Origin: Candolleomyces eurysporus | Taxonomy: Eukaryota; Basidiomycota; Agaricomycetes; Agaricales; Psathyrellaceae | Direction: 5' to 3' | Length of the DNA: 64,000 nucleotides | Assembly: GCA_027579435.1 (NCBI GenBank) | Contig: JANBPK010000730.1 | Coordinates: 1 to 64,000, forward strand | Shown here: piece by piece, positions 10,768-23,700 of the stretch | How positions within the stretch are numbered: the stretch's first letter is position 1 | Layout: each line of letters starts with the position of its first letter | Translations under genes and position numbers: made by a program | Notes under the pieces: generated by a model | Seen by the model: the letters and a program-made list of their open reading frames with translations, nothing else | What the model was told of the DNA's origin: nothing | Databases searched by the model: none

Positions 10768-12770
10768 TCAGTCGTCTCCTTCACCATCATCGTATCCGTG
10801 CATCCCGACCCCACCTTCTGGCAAACGGTCGATGATGTAGCTGGGAGGAATGTTAGTACACGCGACCACCAAAAAGGCTGAGCGACTCACTAAACTTCCT
10901 CCTTCAGGTCTTGGCAATAGCGGTCTGTTTGGGCGGTTAGACACCAGGTGGCGAAATGGAAATGCAGGAAAGCTTACCCAGAGGAAGGTCACGGTCGTCA
11001 GTGCCTAGGGTATTCATGAGAACCAAATTGTTAACTGGAAGTTGAGTATTACTCACCAAACGGCATCTCAATTTCTTCAGCAATGCCCTCAATACCCATG
11101 AAGGTGAAAGCAACTACCGTCACAATTGGAACAATCGCCCATCCCATTTCGTTCACCAAAGTCAAAGGCAGAGCAAAGAGGTAAAGCGTTACGCATTGCT
11201 TCAAGTGAATCCCGTCTGGGAGAGTTCAGGTCTTCATGAACAATGAAACTTTGAACGAAAATGCTTACAGGATGCGGGAATGGGAGTGTTTGCAACGCGT
11301 TCCATGACACCTAGCTGGTCCACTAAGCCTTGGACCCTGGTGATACGAAAATATGAGGATCAATAGGAACCAGGTGACTCAATCACAGCAACTAACATTT
11401 GTGACAATCCATTCAACCCTGTAAAGAGAGCAGTGAGCTACGGTCGTGCAAAGTGTAAATGGAACGGAATAGCTCACCAGCCGGACCGACGGTCTCGAGA
11501 CATCCGTCCCTTCGGAATTGGTAGACCATTCTGGACATTTCGTGGGCAATTCTATACAAGGCATTGAGTGGGCTAGAACTCTATTTGTCATGACGGGTTC
11601 ACGCACATAAGAGGCAGAGGCATCGAAAGCTCTTCCGAGCCATAAGTGTGGAAGTCAATGGCCCGATGAGAGCTGGTCAGAAGAGGTGTCGACGATTCCA
11701 AATTCAACGGCGTCTTGCTGCGCTTGGCGCGAATACGTTTCGTAGGGTCAGATCCCAGGGCACTAGGAGTGCCGGTGCCGCTTTGATTGACACTTCCTTC
11801 CCTGCTGGTATTCTTAAATCCAGCACCGTGACCTGCCGCTGCATATGAAGCGGGAGAACTCGCGTGATTGACAGCGTTGTTCTGGGCATTGTCGTATTTG
11901 GCGAACGAAGGTGGGAGGACGCCGATATAGTCAGAATACCCGATACCGTCCTCTCCACGGAGGTAGTGCTTGGCCGCGAATGCGAATGACAGACAGAGAT
12001 GTATGACCTCGATCTTTCGACGACGGAGCTGAGGAAGAGTGACATTGGGCGTAGGTGTCTTTCCCTTGGTGCCTGCAGGCTGTTCGTCATCAGGCGGAAG
12101 ACTAGCGTAGATCCAGACTTGTCGGGAGAAGTTCCGGCAGATGGTCGTGACTTGGGCAAATGCCTTGCGCCCCTCCCAGAAACGGTCATATGACGTGCTA
12201 TTCCTGTGGGTTTGCAGATGGTGGGTTGGCCATGTCGGCGGAATATGGACCTTGTACGCACCTGAACACAAGGATAAGACCGACCTGTAAAGGATATGCG
12301 AATCAGATAGGTTATACGTGAAGCAGAGAAGCTGAGGCGCACGACGACGGAGAGGAGTGGAACGATGCTGTTTGTCCACGCGACCTTATAACCACTTGCT
12401 GAGGCATACGCCACGGCGGCAGCGAAGCATGTTACAGTGAACACTGGCCCTAGAATTCGCGAGATAATCTGGTTGTGCGAGTGTGAATTCGAGGCGGCAA
12501 ACAAGAGTTCGGTGCACCTACGCTGCCTTTGATCCTGAGTACATCAGGCAGCCACGAATACTATCCGGGAGTACGGTGAGTCTATGTAGCAATAAGCAGA
12601 GAAGACGCAATGGAGCCACCCACCTTTCGAAGATACTTCCGCTTGATCTTGGGTGGCTATGGAGTCAACTCTGTTAAGCATGAATCGAGGAACCTGCATA
12701 GGGGGACACGAACCGTGATACTGGGGAGCACCGAGGAGAAGCTCTTCACAGTTCCTCCAACTCCTGACAT
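10768..12770 (-). CDS. Bestrophin-family (UPF0187) anion channel
   Basis: Integral membrane protein of the bestrophin/RFP-TM family, most likely a chloride or bicarbonate channel; substrate and membrane are not readable from sequence. The first exon is inferred as MSGVGGTVKSFSSVLPSIT, spliced through a GTTCGT donor to PPKIKRKYLRK, then YSWLPDVLRIKGS, then IISRILGPVFTVTCFAAAVA (first hydrophobic segment). Next comes SIVPLLSVVV and the family signature TSYDRFWEGRKAFAQV. A long polar loop with Ser/Ala/Gly runs (about residues 190-290) precedes the C-terminal hydrophobic part with GIHLKQCVTLYLFALP, EMGWAIVPIVTVVAFTFMG and the acidic end of the neck, FGTDDRDLPLDRYCQDL. The last exon gives YYIIDRLPEGGVGMHGYDD and a TGA at 10768-10770. 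The start exon is the least certain part. Confidence 0.85.
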
Positions 12771-13077
12771 CGTAGCTCTTCCTATCTGATACAAGCCAGT
12801 GGAGTCTAGTGGTCTACAGATCGCGCCGTCGCTGTCTGTGAAGAGATTGAGAACAGGTCTGGCCGCAGTCACAACAAGGGGCTCCAATTCTCGCCATCCC
12901 CGGATCCAATTGGTGATTTTGTGATTGTTGCCGCCGGGAAAGCTTCCATGACGCGCGCCCGAGCAAACACGGTACCAAACAACGCGGTCCTCAGCCGGCG
13001 CGAAGATAGACCCTAAATTAATCCACCACCATCATCCAGACACCTTATGCACACTCTTCGCCTTTCGATAAGACTCC
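12771..13077. promoter_or_regulatory. Divergent promoter, bestrophin / axis-protein candidate
   Basis: A stretch of 307 bp between two divergent start codons. It is rich in G/C around 12,950 and has no recognisable coding frame. No TATA element stands out on either side. Confidence 0.4.
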
Positions 13078-16000
13078 ATGGAAAGCATTAAATCAGCTCT
13101 ACAAGCCCTGAAGAATGGCATCTCTAAGTCGAAAACTAAGCCCAGTCCGAATGTTCTTGCTGCAGTCGACAAACTATCTGGCGTGGCCGATTTCCTCGTA
13201 AATTTCCCGTCAAAAATCGAGAAGTAGAGGAGCTCAATAATACTCACTTGGAATACATTTACCTCTGTCAGAAATTGACTGTGCTCCCAGCACCTGATTT
13301 CCTGAAGTTTTCAGAGTTGTTACGACAGACGATGCAGCCGTTGTTCAAACACGACTTGGCCCTCACATTGCACTTCGCATCGGCTCTCTTTCTCGGTATC
13401 TATAACGCCAAAGTCACTCGCATTGACGATCCCTCTGAGAGGAGGTCATGGGAGATGGCGCAGTCCTCCGTTCTCTCTGGCATACTGGTTTGAACCCGTC
13501 TGCATTTTACTCGTTTGAATCGTTTTCATGATCTTGTCCAGGACTATCTCGACGAGCACAAAACAGGTGCGTGTCTACCTCGCTACGCGTAACGACAAAT
13601 CAAACACTTTCTCTCTAGCTAAAGCAAAAGGTCCAATCGGCCAGGCGTTCTTCACCACTCTTTGCAGGCTTTACTTCTCAAGTGCGATTGATCAGCCAGT
13701 AAAGGCAGACCCTGACCTCCTTGCAACGGTATGTCGCATTTCGCCCTATATATGCGTGTCATTCTCCTCTCAACGGCCTTCAAGGTGTATATGCTTCTCT
13801 CAGATATCGTTTCAGGGCAAGCTGGGAATGCCGCTGCGTTCCGGAAAGAGCTCATGGGAGGGTACGTTCAGTGATGTGCTAGAGATATAGTGCTCAAGTT
13901 TCGCAGTCAGCGCCTGGGCTACACCATTTATCATATGAAAGGTTCTCGAATCAAGGATTTTGAAAAGAATAAAACTGACGACGTACACTGATAGCGTTTC
14001 TCCCGTTGGAAGCTGCTTTGGAGCTCTTCGGTAACGTCCTATTTGGATTCAAAGGCAGCACTAGAGATAGAGCAAAATTTATCCGAGACGTCTTCAACTC
14101 CGGGCTGTTCTTGAACTCTTCTGGGTTTGTTGAAATGCTCTCCAAGGTCACCGACTCAGAGGGTTGGAATAAGGCGTCACCCCGCGTTATCAAGCTCATT
14201 GCTTCCTTGGACGTTGCATTGTGAGTCGTTTGTGCTTCCAAAAGAAATTATACTCATTCGTATGATCAGCCCGCAGCCGTTTGAGGTGAACGATTTCCGT
14301 CTGAGAGGTTACAATACCAAAAAATTAGATAACGTCTACGTGGATGAAAAGGCTTTTCTGGCAAGCGTGCCCGTCCCAGTTCGTACATCGATCCAATGCT
14401 GCAACAGTTGCTAATGAATATCTAGGGTGGATCGATAGACACGCTGGTTATAAGGTTCAGCGACGTAGAAAACGTTGATCTATCTTCTTCGGGTCAGAAG
14501 ATCACCGTTACGCTGAAACTGAATTCACCTCCGAGCATTGGCAAGAATCTCGTCAAGTGTGGAACTCAGAATATTGAAGCTCACTGGAATCTGGAAAAGT
14601 CGGAGGTCGACCGGTTCGTGAGGAGTCTGAGGCACAGGAAGGTCGTCAGTAGGCTTCTAACTTCTTCAGCGTGATTCGGTCTGAGCGATAGAGCTAGGTT
14701 ACCAACACTAAAAATCTCGAGTACACTCGCAAGCTATCAATTGCGGAAGCAGTCAGTTTGCAGCAATCTAGTTCCCCTCCAAAACCTACTCAGGTCGGTA
14801 CTCATCAAAAAATATCTGTCTCACCGTAGTTGCTGACCCAGTGCTCAGGACAAGGTGGAGGTGATTCAAAACTGTAAGACGTCCAGTACCAGCACTACAT
14901 CCATTTCATTAACCACTCTCAATGATCTAGTATGGGGTGACACCGAATCCAATCGTGCGGGGACGGATTGTTTGCCGACCTCACCCTTCTTAGCTCGGAT
15001 CCTCCCTCCGAATTCCGAAGAAGGGAGAGCCATGGTGTCGGCAGAAGAACCTTCGAAGACCGTGTTTATTGACGGTGAAGGCAACCTCACCGACAAACCA
15101 ACGCGTGTAGAGCAGAAGCCCGCATCGCCGGCGGTAACGGAGAAGGCCAGCAACGTCAAACCGGATCCTATTCTGATGACCAAAGCGCTGAGCGTCTTGA
15201 CGAGGACACTCTCAGCGGGGAAGGGGCCTGGACAGGAGCAAGTCCCCCAGCGCAATAAACCTGGGATATTATCTAAACGAAAGTCGCAAGTGGTTATATC
15301 GGAAGAGGAATCGGAAGTGACAGATCCAGACGATGAATTCAATCCACCATCTCCCTCGCCAATGAGTACTTTCAGTCTCCGCCCCGCACCATCAGGAGGC
15401 AAGCCCGAGATGAAGGTAGCGGCGACTAAGTGTGGTCCAGGAAACAAGAAAGCATCTGCTCCAGCGGTCGCCAGTCTCACCAAACCGACCCCTAAACAAG
15501 AAAAGCCGAAGCTACTGGAGTCGAGAGACGTTCCTGGCGCAAAAGCAAGCGCTCCTCCCGTTAAAAGAGGTGACAAATTCCGACATTCTTTTTCTCTTGG
15601 AGTCTTGCTGAGTTTAGCTCGTCTAACAGACCCTTCCGCGCCACCGCGATCTGTGGCTGCGAAGAAAAGGTCGGCGCCTGAACCTATGGACGACGACGAC
15701 GAGCCCCCTGCCCCACCCGCCAAAAAGGCTCGCCCATCTCCGAAATCAAAGCCCCCTCCGTCAACAAGGTATAGCAAGCGAAAGTTAAGAAACTCATCCC
15801 CGATAACAGTAGACGTGTCGGACGATGATGAGCCTCCCAAGGCACCTTCTACTACCTTGAAGCGGCCTTTGCTCGATTCCAGAAAGAAGAAAGCTGCTAT
15901 GAAGGATCGGAATGGGCAGGCGAACACGAAGCAGCCCGCTCCAAGGCCGAGACGCAAGACTGCCACGAATCAGAATAAGGAGAACACACCGCATAGGAAG

Positions 16001-17793
16001 GACTTGAAGCCGGACACCATGTCTTTGAGGAAGGGGTCAGGGGTAAGAACGTTTCTTTTGTCTTACCGTCGACTGAGAGCTAATCGCTGCTGGTTAGGTT
16101 AAACCTCCTTTGAAGAAGGACCTCTTGTCTGTGAAAAAGGAGGCGGTCACCCCTCATGTCAAGCCGAAAGAAGCGCCAAAGTCGACAGACACAAAACGGT
16201 CGGACAAGCCAAAGCAAGCTCCGTGGCAGAGAGATTCGTTCATGACGAACATTCAGAACCAGTCGACCCCGGTCAAGCAACCTGAGGTAGAGGTTGAACC
16301 GGAACAGAACTCGATGGACTGGGAACCTACTCCTGCGGGTGCATTTGACTTTGAAACCGTTAAGCCAGGCGAACAAGAGCTGATTGTAGTCAGCGATGAC
16401 TCGAATGCCTCAAAGACTTTCGTCACGGAGCCTGTGGCGGAATATTGGATGCCGACTAAAGTGAGTTGGAAGCACGTTCCTTTCCCTCGCTTCGCAGATT
16501 ACTGACGAAAATACCAGGGAGCGAATGAATCCTTCGACGAGCCCGTGATTGTGAAAATGGAACAGAGGGACATTGTCATGGTCGATTTGACGTCGCCTGT
16601 GAAGCCGCTCGTTGCCCTTGAGCCCAAGAAGCCTCACACGGTCGCGGGGCGTCAAGCGGACGTTAAGGTCGAGGCCGGAATGAGAGGAAACGCGCCGGAG
16701 ACCAGAGTCGAGCCGGAGCACAACCACAAGAAAAGACGAGAGTCATTTTCCCGCGTCGAAATGCCGAAGCATGATACCGGCGAAAGCAAGAGTGCGCGGG
16801 GAAAGGATGAGAAGATCGAACATTCCGACAAAACAAGCGCAGATGCCACGCACAGCAGCGGTGCCAAACAACCAGAAGCTAGAATTCAGCCTCGCCATCA
16901 AGACGAGGAACCCGAACAACCTCCTAAAGCAGAGGTACCGGTCAAATCTAGTGACGTGGGAGGAGGAAGCAAAACCCTAGCCACCGTCAGCAAGAAAGTC
17001 GGAAAGATCCCAAGCTATCCTAGGCTGCCGTCAGAGCGTCCTCCGGAAAGACCCAAGGCGACCAACAAGAAACAGGATGATGGCAGAGGAGAGTATACCC
17101 TTCGATTGCCTCGATTACGGGCCACGGATCGAGGGATTCATGGAAGATTGCGAAGTGACAGCCCGAAGGGTTTAATCGAGCGCGATGTTCAGCCAAGCAA
17201 CTACCAACGTCCTTCTTATGCCACAAAGAACCCGTTGCAGCAGAGGAATTCGAACGATCCCGCGCAGGATATTTTAGAGGTAGGAGGCGCTCAATTGACC
17301 ACTTTGAGGAAGAAGCTAAACTGGTTATTCTCGCTTCAGGTCTTGCGGCAGATAAACGAGGTAAGACGAGAGTCCATATACTCAACAAACATGGCTGATC
17401 GTTTTTGAAGGGCATTCTGGACAAAATCAACCGAAGATGCGAGGATACGAGCCAGGGTATGTCGCTCGCGCTCCTAGAGATTCTGGAAGGCGCAGCAGAG
17501 GACTTGAAACCGTTGTATCACGAAAGGCGAGTACCAACCTTCTACCTTCGACCCGCTCATACTGAGTATCCATTAGTGCTGAGCACTTCAACGCCTTGGT
17601 GGACATTGAAGAGGAGTACGCCACCCACAGGAGGAAGATCATGACAGCGATCGATAGCTTCAGAAAGAGCGCAGACCAAGCTGGACAGGCAATCAAGCAG
17701 ATCACCCAGAGCCATGGTCGCCATGGGTTGTCGAAGAGGTTTTCACCAACCCTCTTCACGAAACCGGTACCAACGGTCACGCTTGACTTCTAG
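13078..17793 (+). CDS. Candidate meiotic chromosome axis core protein (SYCP2/Red1-like architecture)
   Basis: Large multi-exon protein of roughly 1,350 residues. I do not recognise it by a single diagnostic motif, but its layout is distinctive. (1) A helical N-terminal region starts MESIKSALQALKNGISKSK and includes VLAAVDKLSGVADFL, DLALTLHFASALFLGIYNA and LPLEAALELFGNVLFGFKGS, which look like ARM/HEAT-type helices. (2) A compact PH-like beta domain follows: DFRLRGYNTKKLDNVYVDE, GGSIDTLVIRFSDVENVDL and GQKITVTLKLNSPPS, closed by a helix EKSEVDRFVRSLRHRK. (3) A long disordered Lys/Pro/Ser-rich middle spans about 800 residues. (4) A C-terminal coiled coil runs over ILDKINRRCEDTSQGM, LALLEILEGAAEDLKPLY and FNALVDIEEEYATHRRKIM, ending FTKPVPTVTLDF. 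ARM plus PH-like plus linker plus C-terminal coiled coil is the known organisation of vertebrate SYCP2 and yeast Red1. First intron is read as GTAAAT...TCAG, joining GVADFL to KLTVLP. One junction near 13862 implies an unusually short intron or a base error. Confidence 0.5.
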
Positions 17794-17869
17794 AAGCAGA
17801 ATACCACGAAGGAAATGACGCGCGTTCCAACGAGAAATACATGTATTACAATCCTAGTAGTCCCCAGCT

Positions 17870-20800
17870 CTAATACTTTTCAGCCAGAACTAGGGTAATT
17901 CAGTTAGAATTGAACGTGCTGTGTAAATGGACGCTGTAGACTTACTGAGAGCAGTCAAAGATGTCCACCCAGTGAATGGATGGCTGTTAAATGAACGATT
18001 AGAATCAATTCATGTAAGATAGCAATCAGCTGTTCGCATACCTTCGTTTGCCTTCTCCAGTCAATGGATCGTATTGTTCCCAGACGTATCCAGTGCGTTC
18101 GTATTCCTGGGTCCGAGTTAGCAGGAGCTTGGCGAACAAAAGAAATAACAGCATACCTTAACGACGTTGTCAATCACGTTCTTTCTAAGCTCCTTGTAGA
18201 TCGTCTTCGCTTTCGATTGGTAAGGTCCTGGTTGGACGGCGTATGTCTGAAAAACAAGTTATAATTAACCGAACTCGGGAGAATGGAAGCCAAACGGACC
18301 TTATGCAGGGCACTCAAAGCCAAATAGTTCATCTGAATCCAGATAGGTCCTTTCCAGTAGTTCTCGCCCTTTCCAAACTCGGGGTGAGAGGCCGACAAAC
18401 TGCGAAGGCCGTAAGGAGACCACAGATGTTCAGGATCACGCAAGAGGTTGAGGATAGCGCCGAGGTGAGGAGAGTCTACTGGGAGGAGAGAGTGCAAGAA
18501 TGGGAAGAGGGAGAGGTAGCCCTTGTGGCAGACATGATACGATTCCTCTGAGAAAATGAAGTATACTGAGAAATTGGCAAAGAGAACGCTGTGAGAGGGA
18601 ACGTACCATCCTCATTGACACCGGCATCGCAATACATCTGCTCAGCCTCATTCCAGTGAAGATCTAATAGAATGCGTTAACCTCGGCAGATACGGACTTG
18701 GAGGATAGCTTAACACACCTTCGATGTTACCGATAATAGCCTTCTCGATCTCAGCAAAGTTCGCAGCATCTTCTTTCTCGTCAATGAAAGTCGCGATATC
18801 TTTCATCGTCCTGGAGAAGAACGCCATCCACGAAATAAGATCAAGGTGAAGTTCACCAGCATGAGGAGGTCCTCGCGGATAATCATCCATCCCACTCGTA
18901 AGGACATGCTGCTCCGAACGTCCTCTCCACCTGTAGGCCTCAGTGCGGGATCGCGCTTTCCTGCCATACTGCTTAATCTGCCCTCGCTGGGTCCTCCTGA
19001 ACCATTCGTAGTGCCTCTTCAGGGGCTCGTAGATGGACTTGAGGAAGGAGAAAGCGAGCTCAGGAGAGTTGAGGTATTGGCTCTCTACAGCATTGGTAGT
19101 AGGGACGGTGTTCACGGTGGTGCTGAGAGGAACTTGACCGGTTCCAATATCCATGCCGAGATCTTGGTCAGGTACACCGCGAGCTGTGGATTGTGATTTG
19201 AAACGTTCAATGAAAGCTGTGACAGCCATTGCTAAGGTGGGTGGGTTTGCATAGTTGGGAACTTGCGTTTGGAACTCTGCTGGGACCTATAGGAGGATGA
19301 TGAATGTTTGAGTTTGAATAGGGTTGGTGTGTATATGAGATGCTTACCTTGCTTCGAGCTTCTTCTCCGAGAATTTGCTCTCGTCCAACCCACCCATCTT
19401 GGTCGATAAGGTTGATCCAATCCCTCAAAATTTCAAGACTGGGCGACGTCGGTCCATCAGCTGAAACGAAGAATAATGAGACCTGTAGACGGCTGCACTT
19501 ACCTCAAGTCATTGTCGTACTGTCCAATGTGAAGTAAATGGAAACCCTCATCCCTAAAGGGAACTTAGCGGCACTAAAAACAACGAGTGTATTACGATAG
19601 ACATACCAATAGAAACCTCTTGGGAAAAAGCTTCTGCTAGGCGTCGCTGTCAACAACGCCTTCGGTTCCGTCAGCCTGGCACCGGTTTCGCCGTCACTAC
19701 CAAGCGGTGCATCTTCATCTTCATCCCATTCATAGGAGAATTTCTTATCGACGATGGAGTTACCATAAAAGTATCCAATGCCTCCTATTAGGTTAGAGGT
19801 CACAGCTTTGGAAAAGGCTGATAGTGATTGACGTTTCTCGGCGGGGTAGTCAGCAGGGTATGGGAATGCTACCTCAAACCGATTGTTGTACGCCTCTAGT
19901 AGAGCGGGGATACCCTGATCCAGAGTGGTAGCTAGAGAAAATTAATGAGGCAACATGGAGTTAGTATGTTGAGTGACAGACGTACAGCTGAGCTTCTGCT
20001 TTGCACTGGCACTTTCAAAGAAGATATCAAACTGGAAGGGTCCGTCGAATGTCTTTTGAACGGCGAAAAGGTTGCTGTTGGTGTAGACGTCATCTGGAAG
20101 CGTCAGGATGAAAGACGGATCGGGAAGGGCTGGTGCTTGGTATCGTGTAACCACTTCACGGAAACGGTCGACAACTGTCTTCAGGACATGGTCTGAAAAT
20201 AATCAGTGACTGGAAAGTAATTCATCTTTTGGCAATGCCAACATACCTTTCGCCTTCCAGATTGATCCTGGGGGCACAGGCCTTCCTACAAAGTGCGTCT
20301 TTCCAACCCGATCCTTGAAGTCTTCGTAAAATGGCCCCTCCGTGAGATGGTGGTTATTAGGACCTGCGAGCAGTTAGCACCTTTTCACCGTTCAAAAATG
20401 CGGGTTCGCACCATCTTTAATTCTGACTTTGAAGTCGTCCAGCTGGAGAGTATTTCCACTGAACTTGATTTCGCCGTCAATGCCCTAGAAATAATCGTCA
20501 TTTGAAGGCCACACGAGAGATGTGCAAGAAACGTACGTCGTCCTCTTCATCTGTTTCCATCTCCACTCCTCCAGTTCCTTCCAACCCAAGGTAGAAAATT
20601 GTCGAAATCCTTGAAGGTTCATCTAGAGAAATGAGTTGGTGGGACTAATATGTGAGTAAGGAAGAGTAAAATACATACCTGGGCGCAGAGGTTCTCCACG
20701 GACACGGGCAGCCCAGCTACCGCCATGTTCACCGCCTGCAACTTTTAGGAGCTCGGTTGTTATCTTGACGTTATTCAAACCGTCTTTCAGCACCTGGACA

Positions 20801-21119
20801 CCGCCCTCCCGAGCGTCGAACTCAGTCCAGGTGTAGCTATCGAGCTCGTTCTGTTCGCAAGTGTGGCGAGCCTCTGGAAAGGCCCCACTTAATAAATTAT
20901 GTTCGTCAATAGAATCTATTGAATACACGTACTCCCAAAGGACGTGTAATCCTGGGTGCCGAACCAGATCAGTCCGGTCATAAGGGACTCTGGGATACGA
21001 GGTCGGAGGCCAAAGTAGAGGTTGGGTCTGTAGGCACCCCATAGGAGGGTATCATTGCCATCCTTCTGAGCCAGCACTGCTGGCAGCGCTGGCAGAAGCA
21101 GCAGCCATTGCAGCTGCAT
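17870..21119 (-). CDS. Mannosyl-oligosaccharide glucosidase (processing glucosidase I, GH63)
   Basis: Removes the outermost alpha-1,2-glucose from Glc3Man9GlcNAc2 in the ER lumen, the first trimming step of N-glycans. The start [17 protein letters not shown] is a clear signal peptide or signal anchor, chosen over a longer in-frame start because it puts the hydrophobic stretch at the N-terminus. The family N-terminal block follows: [20 protein letters not shown] and [14 protein letters not shown]. The beta-sandwich domain continues over several exons. The C-terminal (alpha/alpha)6 barrel carries [60 protein letters not shown] and [19 protein letters not shown], the region that holds the catalytic carboxylates in GH63. 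A small last exon gives ILAEKY and TAG at 17870-17872. Total is about 800 residues, the usual length. It is convergent with the gene ending at 17793. Confidence 0.95.
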
Positions 21120-21473
21120 CGTCGAGGGATCGGTTGGAGGTCGTTGTCGTCGTCGCTGACGTCGGCGGGCGAGCACAGCGAACGTGGCCAAATTACAGGC
21201 ACGTGAGCGCATTCAGAGTGATTGCCGAGGATCCCGATCATTCGGCGAGACCAGCGGAACGGAATAACGAGCACACTCCTGTTTACAGCAGTAGACCTTC
21301 CTTGATCGTTGTCAAACGTTGGTGTGCAAGCCAGGTCACAGGTCAAAGTGCTGTGTTTGTCGGACGAGAGTGCTGTGCGGAAGGACCTTGCCGAGATCCT
21401 TGCAGTCACGCCATAAAAGCGCGCAGTTGAGCGCTTCGGAACCCATCATCAACACGACTCACTCTTCTTGAAC
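21120..21473. promoter_or_regulatory. Divergent promoter, glucosidase I / SPFH gene
   Basis: A stretch of 354 bp between divergent start codons. A CATAAAAGC TATA-like element near 21412-21420 is about 55-60 bp before the SPFH ATG, well placed for that gene. A run of gacgtcggcgg/ctgacgtc-like bases near 21160 lies on the glucosidase side. No ORF is supported. Confidence 0.45.
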
Positions 21474-23460
21474 ATGACTTCCTACTACGACGACAACAGC
21501 ACTGTCATTGGCGAGAACAGTGGCGCTCTTCAGGGAAAGGATGCTGCTGCACCGGAACTGAAGAAGGTCATCCCTCGGGAGACCAAGCTGACTGGCAAGA
21601 AGCCGGAGAAGGACAGCGATTTCATCACCCCTTTGCACACGCCGGAAGAGAACAGACCGTTCTTCGTTCGGATTGGCCGGGGTGGTGTTATTGGTGCTCT
21701 TGAAGAACTTGACAAGCAGCTCACCAATGTACGTGCTCTTCGCACCTTTAGTTTGCAGACCAGATTTCCTTAGAGGTTTTGATTTTACAGGCCAATCTTA
21801 CGCGTTTACTGTCCAAGAAAGTACCTACAGATTGGACTGGCAGAGAAATCGCACCTGGTCAAATTGGTCTGATTAACCATGGGTGGGTTTGGACGCTTTC
21901 TGTCGCAGCGTCGTCTATCTGATGTGTCGTTCAGTGGTGTTCCGAAGATCCTCACGCGACCTGGTCTCTATCCCGGTTTCCCCCTTCGTAATTGGTGGGC
22001 TCGCTCATGGTGCGGAACCAAAGGCCGTAAGTTTCTCCTTCTCAAGCGTCATAAACAAAGACTTATTATTGTACCTAGTCTCGGACACTGTCATTGAATT
22101 CCAGGGTTTGACGATCGTCCAGGTTTCTCAGAACCAGGCTGCGGTCGTTTCTGACCCCCAGAACCAAGTGTTCGTCGTCAGAAACTCTGGTTTTGTTGCG
22201 TACGCAATGGAAGGAACGTACGACGTTCTTTCGATCGTGGACCAAACCCATCTTCCGAATGCTGTCATCGACAGGTTGACTGGGGTCAACCTGGGTTCGA
22301 CACACGAAGTCACGATGAGGAGCAAGGTTTCAGGAAGCAAAGAAAAGGACTACGTTGTAGCGACATTGTCAGTGCACCTCTGTTCTGTGATCGTTTTTTT
22401 TTTTATTCTGACACCCATTTAGCCTTAATATCCCAGCCAATAACTGCGCCATTCTTCAGAGAGATGACGACTTGGAACTCCTGGGTGCCGGTCAATCGGT
22501 GATCACCAATCCAAGCGTAACTCTCCGTGGGTTGTACACGCTCGGAGAGAACCAGGTCGAGATGCCCACCAAGGACATTTTTACCCGCGACCAAGTTCCC
22601 GTCAGCTTGACGATATACCTGAAGTGGCAGCTCACTGAGCCTCTCAAACTAGCCACCCATGGTTATTCCACACCGTACGAAGCTCTTCACGACAAGACGC
22701 AGTCGATCTTGACCCAGATCGTCGCACACTTGGACTACTCGTCGATGGTGAAGCAGCGGTCGCTTGGTCCGGATAACATGGACGACAAGACGGACCCATC
22801 CTCGCAATTCTTGGATGCCCTGCGAACCCGGGCCATGGATGATATGCACGAGGCTGCACTCGAGTACGGTATCGTGCTGAAGGATCTTGCTGTCATCGAC
22901 CGGCAATTCAAGGGTGAAATCGCCTCGACGATGGACAAGCTTACGAGTAAGTGGACGCTTTTTACGACGGACAATCATTGGGAGACTGATATAAACTTCC
23001 TCCAGCCCGTGGACTCCAAGCGCAAGTTGAAGCCGCGAACGTGGACAGAGAGAACAGCAACAAGGTGAAGCAAGAAGAGGGTGCCCTTGCTGTGACGCAG
23101 ATCAAAGCACAGGCAGCAAACACGCAAGCAGACGCGGAAGCTTATCGCGTCATTGCGGCAGCGAAGGCGCAAGCGCAGCGCATCAAGATTGAAGCGGAGG
23201 CGCAGGCGGAGGCAACGCGGATGCAGGCAGAGGCAGAGGCGGAAGCGATCCAAATCAAGGCCAAGGCAGATGCGCTGGTGGTTGACACCTTTGCACGGGA
23301 GATGGAGCTTCGAAGACAGGAGGTGGCGAGGATTAAAGCGTACGGGGCCAAGACGGTATTTGTGCCGACGGACACCGCAGGAGCACAAATGGGAAATGCG
23401 CTCGCTTTGGGCATGGCAGCGACACTGGGGGCAGAGAACGGACGCGCCATCAAGGCTTGA
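21474..23460 (+). CDS. SPFH/band-7 domain protein (flotillin/prohibitin-like)
   Basis: Member of the SPFH superfamily, whose members scaffold membrane microdomains. It starts MTSYYDDNSTVIGENSG; the track of the frame upstream has no other ATG. Conserved blocks are DFITPLHTPEENRPFFVRIG, LGLINHGG-type text ending GQIGLINHGG, PKILTRPGLYPGFPLRNWWA, LSDTVIEFQGLTIVQVSQNQ, FLNIPANNCAILQRDDDLEL and RDQVPVSLTIYLKWQLTEP. These are followed by the band-7 core LDYSSMVKQRSLGPDNMD and VLKDLAVIDRQFKGEIAST. A long Ala/Glu/Lys coiled coil (about residues 420-510, QAEATRMQAEAEAEAIQIKA) and a short tail KTVFVPTDTAGAQMG end the protein. No transmembrane segment is obvious, so attachment may be by lipidation or oligomer contact. 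Cellular location is not readable. About 550 residues with 6-7 introns; stop TGA 23458-23460. Confidence 0.85.
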
Positions 23461-23700
23461 ATGAGACATATGGACGATTTAAGATACCCTTTTCGATACC
23501 CTGTACTGGTATACTAGTAGCGACCGGAATAATCAGAGTCAGAATTACGGCGGATGAGTGAGGGTCTTTGTTGACGCCTGTTAGTCAGTTCCCTGAGTTC
23601 GGCTGCGTGTGCTGTTTCATCGCCACGAACCTCTCTCTCATTAACCACCACAACACAACCCCAACCACCAACCACATCCCGCCACACCACTCCAACCACT

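Noticed and set aside
14866..15966. A 366-codon minus-strand open frame
   Set aside because: It is antisense to the disordered middle of the axis-protein candidate. It has biased composition and no motif, while the plus strand has consistent splice phases.
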